A DNA stretch of 44,926 nt, from the NCBI GenBank assembly GCA_002633005.1, contig NMRA01000001.1, positions 4,404,265 to 4,449,190 of the forward strand, given 5' to 3'. Positions 13,101 through 22,069 of the stretch are shown here, in pieces; position 1 is the first letter of the stretch, and every line of letters starts with the position of its first letter. This DNA is from Phoronis australis (Eukaryota; Phoronida; Phoronidae). The notes beneath the pieces are model-generated. The model did no database searches. It saw only the letters and a list, made by a program, of their open reading frames with translations, and was not told the origin of the DNA. A program made the translations under genes and the position numbers.

Positions 13101-16100
13101 AACTACGATTTGCTACGTCGACCACTTTACTAATGAGTATGTAAAGTGTTTTGCTTATTCAAATAAATAACTGTTTATTTTCCTAAGCTGGGACCACATG
13201 TGAAACGCTGCGCTGTGACACCAATGCTAGGTGTGTGTACAATGAAGGGAGACAAGCCTACGAGTGTCGCTGCACAAGGGGTTTCCAAGGAGATGGCTTC
13301 ACGTGTGAACAGCGAACATGCGACAATGATCGTTCGATCTGTTCATCAAACGGGGCTTGTTTGTTTGACGGCTCCAAGTATGTCTGTCGTTGTCAGCGAG
13401 GTTTCAGAGGTGGGTGCATGCAAATGCCATCAAATTGAACTTGTATGTGAATACAAAGCGATAATTTTTCTTTGTGAACACAAAGCCATATCTGTTCAAA
13501 GATTGTTTAGCTCAATAAGGGCTGTTCCATTTTGAATTGATGAAAACAAAGTAATCTTTCTCTTAGTCATTTTGAATCCCATTGGAAAGTTTCGTTAGGA
13601 ATATGCTAACGTTTGTTTATGAAGCCCAAGACTCTATTGCAAGTTTTGTCTGTGCTTATTGTAATTTTCTGTATTGCTTAACTCTTGCCAGTCGGCAAGA
13701 TCCGAGTGAAGTGATTATTATAGCCCTTTGACCTGGTGATTTGCGGTGCCCCCTGGTGTTGTCTGAACTTTCCTCAGTGGTATCATTCTCTTACAATTTA
13801 ACTATTCTGTCGATTGGTTAGGTGATGGCTTCCGCTGTGAACCGTACGGCTGTGATGAGCAGAACTATTGCCACAGAAATGGCGAGTGTGTCGAACTTAT
13901 CCCCGGACGACACGAGTGCCGGTGTAAACCAGGCTACAGAGGCGATGGTATCCGCTGCGGTAAGATCTGTTCAACTGGCAAAAGCATAGATTGCAAGCCA
14001 TTGTTAGGCACCGATGACAGAGTTAATTTACTTTATCTGAGAATCAAGTCACTTGTAACCTGAATATGGAACAGTTTGAGAGCAGTGCTTGTGTATGTGG
14101 TGTTTTTTCGTGAATACATTTCTAAGTTATTGCCTAGCGTGTCCCGACGACACGATAGAGTTACATTTGATGTGAATAAGGTGGTCACGTGACATTGTTA
14201 CTGTTGTAGAAGCTTCCACTTGCAATATCGTCAACAACTGTGACTCTAATGCGGATTGTATATCGACCCCGGAGGGGTACAAGTGTCGCTGCCGGCGCAA
14301 CTATCAGGGAGATGGGTTCAGTTGCACACCCATTGGTAAGGATGTTATGTTTGCTGTAGGTCTGTCTGCATTAATAATTAGAATTAATGCTCGATGTCTT
14401 AATTAGACATTTATTCACATCCGTTATGTCTGGTTGAGTATATACCCTGGTATAAGTGTACCCTGACAATACGAAGATGACTTTCCATGATACAACAGAT
14501 AACAAAAGCTGCAATCTGTAGAGCAAGTTTCTTGTGAGAATTAAGAGAGATGCAAGACACAAAATCACTCCCCAGTGTTAACTCGACTGAAAGGCAAGTG
14601 TCTTGCAAGTAAGTTTTGGCCTAGCGGATATTGGTGTAAACAATTGAAAATGGCCGCCACTGAAATACTGGTTGGTGATGGAATATTGAATGGGCGAAAA
14701 TATACAGTTGAGTCAAAAGTGCTCGCCACAGTTGTCTCACAAGTGCTTGCATTTGTGGAATGCATCAATGTTTTGGGTGATTTGTTCATCTAAAGCAAAG
14801 CAGATGCCCCTGTTTTGGGCGGTTTATTGATCTGAGGCAAAATGATTGTCGATCTCTAGATCTACAATTTGGAATTGATGCTACATGTTTCTTCTCATGT
14901 CATTACACGTGGATGTGTTCGTACTTAAACTCTCAAAATAATAACATTTTATGTCGTAACAACTTTAATTTTAGCTGGCCCAAGCTGCCTGACACGACCT
15001 GACCTCTGTGATCGTAATGCTGCCTGTGAGCTGCAGAGAAACCAGTATGTGTGTGTCTGCGGAAGTGGTTACCGTGGTGATGGTCGTTACTGCTCGCCAT
15101 CCAGAGCTGGTGAGAGCTACCTGCTCTTCGCGCAAGGGGGATCCGTTACTCGTCTTCCATTCAGTCCCACCGCTGGCAACCAAGGCGGACCAATCATAAT
15201 GAGCCCAGGTAGGACCAGAGCAAATTTATGTAAACTACGTAACTCTATGTATTCAGCTGTGTTCCGTAGACCTATGCCATTAGGTGCTCTATCTTATTTC
15301 ACCACCAGTAACTATTATTGCTTCTTATCGGTCGGGATTACAATAATCAGCTACCACGGTGCTTGGGTTTTTGTGCTTCTTTCATTTGGGGTCTAGGCCT
15401 TAGGAACAGAGACGGGTGCCGAAATATTACCGCTGCTTGTTCGTGGCTGCGTTCTTCCCCACTGCAGACTGTACAAACTAAAGCAAACTTTTCATTGTTT
15501 GAAGGATAAAAGGAAACAAAATAACGCACATTGTTACTGCTGTTCCTTTGTCGATTAATGTCCTAGTCTCTGCTGATATTCTGTCTGAGCACCAAAATGA
15601 GGCGACTTGACTTAAAGCTGCATTTCACCCTGTTTAGATGGCGACAAAAACAAGATTAAATCAGTTCATTCAGTCTCATAGAATCGTTCTGATGATAATC
15701 CTTCCCATGATAGGATTCTGTTTCAGTTACCAACAAAAACATCAAAACCATCAGCGACTCAAAAAAAAAAGTGATCCAGAGCTATTGGGGTTGGCTGACA
15801 AAAATTTCGAATTCTGTACGCATTGCCTATGACTTGAGTTGGTACTGGAAATACATGCAGGCTCGTCACAGCAAGTAAAATTAGGAGACCAATTTTATGA
15901 GAGTAAAATGCCTTATTCTATTTTCATTTTTCAATCGGCTAAGCAGCGCGAAATGTAGCTATATCGTTCATAGGCCCCCCCCCCCAGCTGCATATTCCAG
16001 CTATGTCCAGTGATCTAAATTAAGAGTTATTTTTGATGGAAACCAAGTTTATAGCAGCCCTCTGGCATAATTGTTCTTGCATTGATGTCGTGGACTATTG

Positions 16101-19100
16101 AGATGCAGTTATTTCTATCCAATTTTAAATTTGTGAAATAAAACAAAGTCTCTTTTTCAGGTGAAACGTTTGTTGGACTTGACGTTGATTGTCGCAAGAA
16201 CTACGTCTTCTGGTCTGACGTAGCCCAGGGCACCATCAGCCGAGCCCGGTTAGATGGATCAGAGAAACAAATTATTGTTAAAGGTAAGAAGGTGTGTGGA
16301 CATTTGTTGCTCCACCAACTGTTCTTAATTGTTATATTTTTCAGTGGCATGGCATTGTAAATAGAAATTTAATTAAGGTAACAACGTTCAAGAAACAGAA
16401 TTGGACAATTTAACCAATAGTTGTAAACCTAAAATATCTGCAAAGGGAGTTCATCATCAGTTTGTAAGGGCTATACCATGAAGTAGTCAATATGATATAT
16501 TATATATATTATTACATGACCACTAATACTTCTGTTGTCTGATTAGCTAAAACTCACTGCACGAAATTCTGTTATGTGGTGAAGTTGATCAACTAGCTGT
16601 GGAATACCGCTTTTTGTCCATGTCACCATACGACCAACTGAAGACTGCAGATGCTATAAATACTCCTGACCTTGTAACCAAAGCGAGCACACAATGACAG
16701 TGGATCAAAGCAGGCATTGTCACATGGGCCTCGGAAGAGCAATGTTGCACTCGGTCTTTGGCAACATTGGTCTTCATATGACCCGATATCACTCTCGGGA
16801 TCTATCCATGTTTGTCTAACATAATATAATAGATATTATGTAATATTAGGTGCAAGCTTTGAGTCCTTGTAGAAGCTCGATGATTCAGTGATAAAAATAA
16901 TGATGTGTTTCTCAACAAATGGCAGACCTCCCTCGTCTGACGCCTGCACTCTTTGTTTTCATCAGGGCTTGGCTCTCCTGAGGGATTAGCAGTAGACTGG
17001 TTGTCACGAAACATCTATTGGACTGACTCGGACACTGACACGATAGAGGTGGCAAAGGTGGATGGAACTAACCGGAAAGTGTTGTTTAAAGATGACCTGT
17101 CTGAGCCTCGGGCCATTGTTGTCCACCCTAGCGACGGGTATGTATGGATTGGCAGGAACTCGCCTTCATGTTAAAAATAATGTACGACTTTGTGAAGTGA
17201 TGAATGTATATGTGCGAATTGACCTCAAGTTGTTCTTGTGTCTTTAGGCCAACTACTTCCAGTCTCATCATTGTTGCTGAATATTCCTTGTTTTTTATTT
17301 CATTTCGGTATGAATAGTACAATAGTGTTTTTACCTGCTTATTGGTTTCGGCAGTCATCTGAATTTTCATATAGCAAAACCAAAATCTGATGTCCATGAA
17401 TGAAGAAATTAGGGATATTCCATGGCTAAGCTTGGTCAACATTACCCTATAATGGAAGAGAGGACAGAAGTCAGTGGTCGACGACCACTGATCGTGCAAT
17501 AATTTATCATAACGAAAGTCACTGCATTACCTTGTAGCTAGTCAGAGGACACAGGTATCAGTGCCAGGGTTAGTAATAGAATATATTACATAAAATGTAA
17601 TAAAAATGAATAATTGAGATGAATGAATGAATGAAATGGGACATTTTGTTAAACATGACATTCCATTTCCACTCAAAAACCTTAATGACAGTCTCTCCAA
17701 TGGTGGAGGAAGTCAGATCTAGCATCACGTAGCAATTAGTACAAACTTAGGGAAGTATGAATTATGAACAACGTCCTGTGAGCAAAATTCAGGCATCGTA
17801 TTCATATTACACAACACAAAATACATACAATAAAATTGCCCCATACTTTGTCTCCCTCAAGACATCGTCGGGGATGATCGTTAAAACGTGATCACACAAC
17901 AATTGATGAATGAATGAATGTGGTCATCAATGTCTAGTCAACACTGCTTTCATTGTCTACATTTCAGCAAAATATATTGGACGGACTGGGACCGCAAGAA
18001 ACCCAAAATTGAAGTGGCGGATACCAATGGTGAAAACCGTCGAGTGTTGATAAGTGAGGCACTGAAACTACCAAATGGTTTGAACCTCGACTATAACAGA
18101 CGAGAACTGTGTTGGACTGATGCAGGTATATGTCATTAATGTCGTTAATTTACTGTGATTAAAGTTTCAATTTCATCTCCAAAACACTAAAAACCAACCT
18201 CACCAGTTGATCAGCTGTCAATTTAGAACACCGGGAAACACTATCTGACGATATGTTAATTAGCCAATCTTGAATTCCGAGCATTTATTGGTCGATACAT
18301 ACTACGCAGAATTGAGACAACCAATCACATCATTAGTCATCCTCCATTTTTATGTTTAGTGTGAAAAGTCGTAAGGTATTGCTGCTTGGTTTCTAGTGGT
18401 TTATGGTATAGTAAGGAATGGCGAGGCGTTGCATTTGTGGTGGTTGAGAAGTCAGTATTTGAGCACCATATATTACTCTCTTAATTTTCCTGTGGCACAT
18501 GAGAGAAGTGCGAGTTTGTACAAGAAACTCGCATGTTGGTGGTCACCAGCGCTGGGTAGGTTCCTATGTTGCACACATGTCCGTGGAGCTAAAGAACCTT
18601 GTGTTGAAGTCCCTTTTATTTTCTTGTTTTGGGTTATTTAATCCACACTTGTGATATATAGTGCTGTAAAGAAAGGTTTATTGATGATGACAAGGTAGTC
18701 ACTTGTCAAAAAAGTACAGTACGGTGGTCTTAAGCACTTTAAGCGTTATTTATGTCAGGTGCCAGTAAACTGGCAAAGTGTACCTGTTATTGCATTATTT
18801 TAGTTTCTCAGATGAAATTCTGTGATGAAGCATGGGATGAAGCAACATGGTATTAAAATATCATTTGATTCAGGTGAGGGCCATAATAGAGATGGGGAGG
18901 GTAACGTGAAATTGGTGTCATCGTGGTGACTGGGTGTGGTCAGGCAAAAAGTCGGTCTATGCGCAACTGAATTGTGTGCACCATGTATGTGACGTAATCT
19001 ACATCAGTGACGTTTGCCAAAACAGAAAAAAATCTCATGAGCACTTATTTCAAACATTTGAGCATTAATGCTCACCACGTCGTGTGAACACTCATTTTAC

Positions 19101-20658
19101 TCAGGTATAAATGATTTCCGAAATGTGAACATTCAAATGTCACTCTATCTTTTTCCTACACTCCCGTTTCAGGAATCCACAGCATTGAGTGTGCAGACCT
19201 CCAAGGCAACAACCGGCGCACTGTGTACGAGTCCGCCTTCTATCCGTTTGGCATTACAAAGTCAAATGACGCCCTCTACTGGACAGATTGGAACATGTAA
19301 TGTCAACCATACACTAATCTGTTATGGATCACTAATCACTGGCGTACCCACAGTAGGGGGGCTATCACTGGCGTACACACAAGAGGGGGGCACAATAGGG
19401 ACCATGGTGCCCCTCCTGGTAGAAGCTCATATCAATTTGGCATTTTGCTTTCTCCGTTCATTGCAAAGTGCTCCTAGGTTGTCACTATCTTTAATCAGAC
19501 CCTCAAAGAATACACCAGGCTATGCCAGTGCTGGTCACGATATAATTAGTGAAGAGCCATCAAGTTCAAGATCACCGTTACGCTCATGCTTTTTTCCCCC
19601 TTAACACTGATATATTCTTGCAGTTCCAGATGAAAAAGATTGACAGTTTTCTATAGTGTTTCTGTCCTGTTAAAGTGGGACTTATGTGCAGTGAAGCTCA
19701 CGAGTTATCAAAATAGAACTCTGAGATTTGACACAATACAACACCATAGAAATTGAGAAATAATGTTTTATGAACTGAATTATAGGTATCTAGAGCTAAA
19801 AGAAACTAAGTGTAGTTGGGTAAGGTGATATTTGGAATTCGTTTAGAAAAGAATTCTAAATTTTCATCACAAACTGTTGCCTTGTTTAATGCGTATTTGT
19901 GTTTAACCCTTCTACTCAGAATTTGTTTCAGAACTCGTAATTATCTCAATTGTTTTCCCGTAAATATGTCATTACTGAAGGTAAGGTGCAGTGTCACTGA
20001 GTAAATGTCCAGGTATTTGTTAAAAATAGCTCATCCTTTTTATGTTACAGAAAAAGCGTACAGAATATAAACAGCAACGGTGGTGAACCGAGCACTCCGT
20101 TACCATTCCCACCTGGTGGCAAAGGTCGGCCACACGCGATCAAAGCTGTGCCTATTGACTGTCCAAGAGGTAGCACCTACTAACATTAACTGCTAATGTT
20201 AAATGTGCAGCCCATAGCATACAATATATGGAGACACCATAATAAAAGCTGGTGGTGCAGACAGGTCGTCACTCACATATAGAACTAATTGACCACTTTT
20301 AAATGGACATGAAAAATACCATGGCTAAAAACCCGTGATTTTTGACATTGCAAATTAATGTTTTCAGTTAGAATGGGCATTTTTACTCTGTATCCACAGC
20401 CCGTGTTGTTAAGTTTTCCCCGAGCCTACGGTTGGTTCTGGGGCTAACCTCGATTCAGTAGTCTTAGCTATTCACGCATTACTAAATGACTTTTTTGTTG
20501 ATGTAAACTGTTACATTACAGCTGTTGGAACCAATGCCTGTGCCTACAACAATGGCGGTTGCAAGTTCTTGTGTCTTCCCGACGGTCACCGTGGTAGCAC
20601 GTGCGCGTGCCCTGACGATGTGGAGGAAGCGGCATGCAATGAAATTGTAAAAGTATGA
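1024..20658 (+). CDS. NID: Nidogen (entactin), 5'-truncated, 22 exons visible
   Basis: Secreted basement-membrane glycoprotein that bridges laminin and the collagen IV/perlecan network. Joined exons (1024-1165, 2187-2392, 4662-4762, 5050-5193, 5360-5593, 6180-6389, 7388-7603, 9120-9239, 9563-9691, 10005-10133, 10860-10994, 12756-12878, 13188-13409, 13822-13959, 14210-14335, 14975-15208, 16161-16283, 16966-17137, 17968-18125, 19173-19296, 20051-20169, 20522-20658) give 3442 nt with phases that agree at every junction: 1146 residues and a stop. Domain order is NIDO end, EGF, G2F, ten EGFs, five-exon YWTD propeller, C-terminal EGF. The signal peptide and start of NIDO are outside the window or unrecognised in 1-1023. 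The thyroglobulin type-1 module (CWCV core) of vertebrate nidogens was not found. The domain order makes the family certain; paralogue number is unknown, so the symbol is generic. Confidence 0.95.
1166..2186. other. Nidogen intron, nothing recognised
   Basis: AT-rich intron sequence without recognisable exon, RNA gene or repeat of my acquaintance. Confidence 0.5.
2187..2392 (+). CDS. NID: Nidogen exon: NIDO domain core
   Basis: Encodes [20 protein letters not shown] followed by a NYAKIGWT motif, the typical NIDO pattern NTFQ.VLA.D...(F)VIFNY..I.WT. The acceptor is ttgcag at 2181-2186 (the apparent TTG start lies inside it) and the donor is ACAAG|gtacgc. Phase 0 in, phase 2 out. Confidence 0.92.
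2393..4661. other. Nidogen intron, 2.3 kb, repeat remnants
   Basis: Holds a G-run repeat fragment at about 3484-3505 (gcgcgtacccaggggg) and a copy of the window's dispersed repeat at about 3895-4215. The rest shows no recognisable coding or structural signal. Confidence 0.5.
3895..4215 (+). repeat. Dispersed repeat, copy 1
   Basis: Shares with the other copies an ordered string of motifs: ccccctgctggcaact, tatcttcaaaggtcctc, ttttcataaattttgg, gagacagcaatgcctt, tgtgccatctaatggc, aataaacaccc, tagtggtgcagtcgtgg. Non-coding family, about 0.3-0.5 kb, moderately diverged. Confidence 0.7.
4662..4762 (+). CDS. NID: Nidogen exon: end of NIDO domain
   Basis: Follows a tttctgtag acceptor. Encodes (R)[19 protein letters not shown], matching the NIDO ending in which SN..(x)PG.W.F closes the domain, then an acidic linker. 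Donor GGAAG|gtgagt. The exon is too short for a standard ORF scan and was found by domain continuity; phase 2 in and phase 1 out fit both neighbours. Confidence 0.88.
5050..5193 (+). CDS. NID: Nidogen exon: first EGF module (CCxC type)
   Basis: Encodes [20 protein letters not shown] then [13 protein letters not shown], a complete six-cysteine EGF with the adjacent-cysteine CCQC pattern typical of the EGF between NIDO and G2F in nidogens. Phase 1 at both ends (donor AGTG|gtaagt). Confidence 0.93.
5360..5593 (+). CDS. NID: Nidogen exon: G2F beta-barrel, part 1
   Basis: Encodes [20 protein letters not shown], a DTHAYVV strand, SRLPPSVG and [10 protein letters not shown], all hallmarks of the nidogen G2 beta-barrel, related to GFP in fold and the perlecan/collagen IV binding surface in vertebrates. 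I chose the acceptor at ctcttccag because it restores phase 1 and places the V(R)(I/V)NG strand right after the EGF. Donor ACAG|gtaatg. Confidence 0.95.
5683..6111. mobile_element. Tc1/mariner-like MITE flanked by TA
   Basis: Left end CGGTGGCCCAAAGATGACAT and the reverse complement of the right end, CAGTGGCCCAAGGATGACAT, match at 18 of 20 positions; similarity goes on for a few more bases. TA lies directly outside each end (5681-5682, 6112-6113), the target duplication of the Tc1/mariner superfamily. The interior (about 5735-6055) is a degenerate array of C/TTCTC..GGAAAAA units that gives spurious open frames on both strands. It lies in the nidogen intron between G2F exons 1 and 2. No transposase, so non-autonomous. 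Confidence 0.8.
6180..6389 (+). CDS. NID: Nidogen exon: G2F beta-barrel, part 2
   Basis: Encodes [20 protein letters not shown], then RFKGHDDLN and an EIRGKIPIV strand: the central strands of the G2F barrel (F...AEV.F....L.I.Q.F.G.D..). Phase 1 at both ends. A MITE occupies most of the preceding intron. Confidence 0.93.
6641..7337. mobile_element. Foldback element with long imperfect inverted arms
   Basis: The two halves are inverted copies over most of their length, with a loop near 6935-7045. For example AAATATGCTTCTTACTACTG (6764-6783) reappears on the other strand as AAATATGCTTCTTACCACTG (from 7220 down), and AATGCTGTTAGGAATTTG (6915-6932) as its complement at about 7050-7070. Outer ends are AAAGGTTATCTGGGTCC and its inverted counterpart ggtccgagaaaacctc. 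No coding capacity; it sits in the nidogen intron before G2F exon 3. Class unknown (large MITE or foldback type). Confidence 0.8.
7388..7603 (+). CDS. NID: Nidogen exon: G2F beta-barrel, part 3
   Basis: Encodes the last strands of the barrel, including [14 protein letters not shown], matching the (Y)xW/SQTI.Y..C element before G2F closes, and then a [20 protein letters not shown] tail. Acceptor tgtgtgtag, donor GCTG|gtgagt, phase 1 both ends. The preceding intron is largely one foldback element. Confidence 0.9.
7838..8120 (+). repeat. Dispersed repeat, copy 2
   Basis: Same motif order as copy 1: gtgccccgtagtggtaattt, attttcataaaatttgg, gacaatgcctttccgtttt, gcgccaccaagtggc, then a second part with tatccgccaaatagct and aaggatcattataaaa that also occurs in the 22.2-22.8 kb copy. 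Confidence 0.7.
8930..9095 (+). repeat. Dispersed repeat, copy 3 (3' part)
   Basis: Partial copy: ggtggattttcatgagg, gatgcctttccatttttgga, gggcattttatgatacta, aataaacacccctataaa, gatgcagtcgtgggcgcatt. It ends about 25 bp before the acceptor of EGF exon 9120-9239. Confidence 0.65.
9120..9239 (+). CDS. NID: Nidogen exon: EGF module 2
   Basis: One complete [17 protein letters not shown]...[16 protein letters not shown], in one phase 1-1 exon (acceptor tatttctag, donor AAAG|gtaatg). It lacks the N-terminal calcium-binding consensus. First of ten consecutive EGF modules after G2F. Confidence 0.93.
9362..9456. repeat. CA-rich simple sequence
   Basis: Degenerate CACA/CGCA tract in the intron between EGF modules 2 and 3; short, interrupted and without clear function. 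Confidence 0.6.
9563..9691 (+). CDS. NID: Nidogen exon: EGF module 3, calcium-binding, RGD
   Basis: Starts DIDEC, the cbEGF signature, and carries [13 protein letters not shown], which fits the Asp/Asn beta-hydroxylation pattern CxNxxxxFxCxC. The last loop reads GYRGDGRVC and so contains an RGD tripeptide. Phase 1 both ends. Confidence 0.95.
10005..10133 (+). CDS. NID: Nidogen exon: EGF module 4
   Basis: Encodes [20 protein letters not shown] and then [15 protein letters not shown]: six cysteines, non-calcium-binding type. Acceptor ttatgtag, donor AATCG|gtatgt, phase 1 both ends. Confidence 0.93.
10860..10994 (+). CDS. NID: Nidogen exon: EGF module 5
   Basis: No long ATG frame covers this exon. 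Translation after cttatctag in phase 1 gives [20 protein letters not shown], then [16 protein letters not shown], a clean EGF. The donor GAGA|gtaagt carries phase 1 with A as the split base. Upstream and downstream introns are 0.7 and 1.8 kb. Confidence 0.88.
10995..12755. other. Nidogen intron, 1.76 kb
   Basis: AT-rich, no missing EGF exon seen. A short inverted pair (ggaaaaagggcgtgtttt near 11251, aaacacgtcctttttaa near 11350) suggests another decayed foldback or MITE. Copies of ttggatgcact occur without a clear unit. Confidence 0.4.
12756..12878 (+). CDS. NID: Nidogen exon: EGF module 6
   Basis: Encodes [18 protein letters not shown] and then [16 protein letters not shown], a six-cysteine EGF. 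Acceptor tttcttccag, donor CTAG|gtaagg, phase 1 both ends. The preceding 1.76-kb intron has no other recognisable EGF. Confidence 0.92.
13188..13409 (+). CDS. NID: Nidogen exon: EGF module 7 and most of 8
   Basis: Carries one whole EGF ([18 protein letters not shown]..., ending GDGFTC) and the first five cysteines of the next ([14 protein letters not shown]...[11 protein letters not shown]). Donor CAGAG|gtgggt. It is the only two-module exon in the array and its intron cuts inside an EGF just before the last cysteine, yet stays in phase 1. Confidence 0.92.
13822..13959 (+). CDS. NID: Nidogen exon: end of EGF 8 and EGF module 9
   Basis: GDGFRC completes module 8, making an RGD across the splice junction. 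Then comes [13 protein letters not shown]...[16 protein letters not shown], a full EGF with another RGD. No long ATG frame marks it. Acceptor gattggttag, donor GCTGCG|gtaaga, phase 1 both ends. Confidence 0.9.
14210..14335 (+). CDS. NID: Nidogen exon: EGF module 10
   Basis: Encodes [20 protein letters not shown] and then [16 protein letters not shown], a complete EGF. Acceptor ctgttgtag, donor CATTG|gtaagg, phase 1 both ends. Recognised from cysteine spacing; no ATG-initiated frame covers it. Confidence 0.9.
14975..15208 (+). CDS. NID: Nidogen exon: EGF module 11 and propeller start
   Basis: Encodes an EGF ([17 protein letters not shown]..., ending [14 protein letters not shown] again), then [20 protein letters not shown]. 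The LLFAQGG..xRLP block is the strand that opens the nidogen YWTD propeller. Acceptor ttaattttag, donor CCCAG|gtagga, phase 1 both ends. It joins directly to the propeller with no thyroglobulin module between. Confidence 0.94.
15209..16160. other. Nidogen intron before the propeller
   Basis: No exon recognised, including no thyroglobulin-type CWCV segment on either strand. There is a poly-C run at about 15977-15986. Confidence 0.5.
16161..16283 (+). CDS. NID: Nidogen exon: YWTD propeller repeat 1
   Basis: Encodes [20 protein letters not shown] then [10 protein letters not shown], an LDLR class B repeat with FWSD in place of YWTD. Acceptor tctttttcag, donor AAAG|gtaaga, phase 1 both ends. Confidence 0.94.
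16966..17137 (+). CDS. NID: Nidogen exon: YWTD propeller repeat 2
   Basis: Encodes [35 protein letters not shown] and [11 protein letters not shown], close to the nidogen consensus. The donor GACGG|gtatgt changes phase from 1 to 2, the first break in the phase-1 series after EGF module 2. Confidence 0.95.
17138..17967. other. Nidogen intron, nothing recognised
   Basis: AT-rich, with a short GAATGAAT run near 17622-17635 and again near 17906-17920. The minus-strand open frame at 17128-17499 shows no known domain. Confidence 0.4.
17968..18125 (+). CDS. NID: Nidogen exon: YWTD propeller repeats 3-4
   Basis: Encodes [20 protein letters not shown], then LPNGLNLDY and ELCWTDAG. The WNR/DxxPKIE and LCW(T/V)DAG blocks are specific to nidogen propellers rather than LDL receptors. 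Phase 2 in, phase 1 out (donor GCAG|gtatat). Confidence 0.95.
18126..19172. other. Nidogen intron, nothing recognised
   Basis: Unique-looking AT-rich sequence; the frame at 18396-18641 has no recognisable similarity. Confidence 0.4.
19173..19296 (+). CDS. NID: Nidogen exon: YWTD propeller repeats 4-5
   Basis: Encodes [20 protein letters not shown], then [19 protein letters not shown]. Acceptor ctcccgtttcag, donor AACAT|gtaatg, phase 1 in and phase 2 out. The donor has T at -1, a weak exonic match, but the next exon restores the frame exactly. Confidence 0.93.
19297..20050. other. Nidogen intron with G-run repeat fragment
   Basis: At about 19333-19395 the segment atcactggcgtac...ggggggc is present twice in tandem, similar to the fragment near 3484. 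The 178-codon frame at 19068-19604 reads the propeller exon in a wrong frame and is not a gene. Confidence 0.55.
20051..20169 (+). CDS. NID: Nidogen exon: end of propeller
   Basis: Encodes [20 protein letters not shown], then [14 protein letters not shown], the last blade and linker to the C-terminal EGF. No ATG frame marks it; it was placed by acceptor tatgttacag, donor AGAG|gtagca and phase agreement (2 in, 1 out). Confidence 0.88.
20522..20658 (+). CDS. NID: Nidogen terminal exon: C-terminal EGF and stop
   Basis: Encodes [20 protein letters not shown], then STCACPDD, the NN(G)GC..LCL EGF that closes nidogens, a short EEAAC tail and a TGA stop at 20656-20658. The acceptor is ttacattacag. 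Confidence 0.95.
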
Positions 20659-21205
20659 ACAGAGATGGTTGCTATGGAGTATCCTGGGAAGGGATGAAAG
20701 GAGACAATCGTGACAAACTGTACAAACTGCTTTGTCTTTTTTTTTACAATTTTGTAGTTAATTTTTTGTTTTATACGCTCAGTATATGACATGAAAATGC
20801 ATTTTATTACTCAGTCTTTTGTACTATTTCCTGATTTTACTGTAATGCTGCCTCATTTGCTCAATTTTATCAATCAACCAAGTGTGTTTGATGCCTTCAA
20901 ACTATTACCAAATACCTGTCCGTTATGGTATCACCCGTCCTTATTTAACCTTAATAATTTAGATCCTTCCACGACTCCACCAACTGTAGCCACCAGTACT
21001 TAACTTTGTTATTTATTAGCTGCCACAAGTTGATATCTATATAAGGTTTAGCCTTGATTTGAGAATTATTACATGCAGGCTACAAGACACTGATGTTATT
21101 GAAGTTGCAGACCAAACAAGTATTACTGTGTATGTAACAGTCCATAATGGTCGCTATGCATGGACCTCGTTTATCTAGTAATAAAGACGTTTTAATAGTT
21201 AACCT
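20659..21205 (+). other. NID: Nidogen 3' UTR with AATAAA signal
   Basis: Non-coding AT-rich sequence after the stop. AATAAA at 21180-21185 is the best poly(A) signal, so cleavage is expected about 15-25 nt downstream. The end coordinate is an estimate. Confidence 0.6.
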
Positions 21206-21544
21206 TCTGTTTTGTTTGAAACATTTAACTTTCAACACAGTAAATGATTTTGATTGAAATGCTGCAACACCAAAGACACTTTATCAAGTCAATAACAGTC
21301 TCACTTCTACTATTTTAGAGTGGGTTAGGGAGAATTCACAAATTTGTTATTTTTTACCCCTCGCCTCGGTCATCACCAGTTTTGATATAACCCTCCCTCC
21401 ATCTACCATCGTATTACATCGTCACAGCCAGCCCCCATTTTTGGAAGGACTGACAGTTCCTTGGGGATTCAGTCTTGATGCTACTGACAAACTGTCTCTT
21501 TTGTAATATTTGCATTTGCTGCTGTTGCGTTTTTATGAAGCTGG

Positions 21545-21790
21545 TAACTCACGAATTTTGGGCCTATTCGACTACGCTCTGTCCCCTTGTGGCAATCTTG
21601 GTTTTCATGTTTGCCTCTGTATCTTTGAAGTTCCTCGGTAGATCTTCATAAAATTCAGCAACACCTAATTTTTGGACTTACTTTGCATACTTTGTGCCAC
21701 CAGAAGGCCATATTTCATTTTCGAGTATGTATTTGTTGTTCACCAAACCACTCAAAGGATCATTATGCACAATGGTAAATTTTTTTCTGA
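21545..21790 (+). repeat. Dispersed repeat, copy 4
   Basis: Motifs in family order: gtccccttgtggcaatct, ctctgtatctttgaagttcc, tcttcataaaattcagc, tgtgccaccagaaggcc, accaaaccactcaaaggatcattat. Confidence 0.65.
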
Positions 21791-22069
21791 TGTGAAGACC
21801 ACTACCTGTTGATTTGCAGACGACATTCACAGCTCTGACACCCCCTAGTTGCAATTTTGTTTAAAATTTGTAACTCTGGGGGATCTTTTTGAAATTGATT
21901 TCATTTCTATAGAAATGGCAACAGATGTCGAGTTTTAGACCAATCCACCTTCAACTCTGCCCCCCCCCCCACTTGTAACATTATTTTTTCTAATTAAATC
22001 AGTTTTTGGCCACAATAAGATCAAAAAACAGACAATCGCCGCACAAATAAAAAAGTTCATGTTCAATTC

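Noticed and set aside
19068-19604. Longest open frame in the window (178 codons, plus strand)
   Set aside because: It reads the nidogen propeller exon 19173-19296 in a wrong frame and runs into a G-rich repeat; the right frame there is clearly YWTD propeller.
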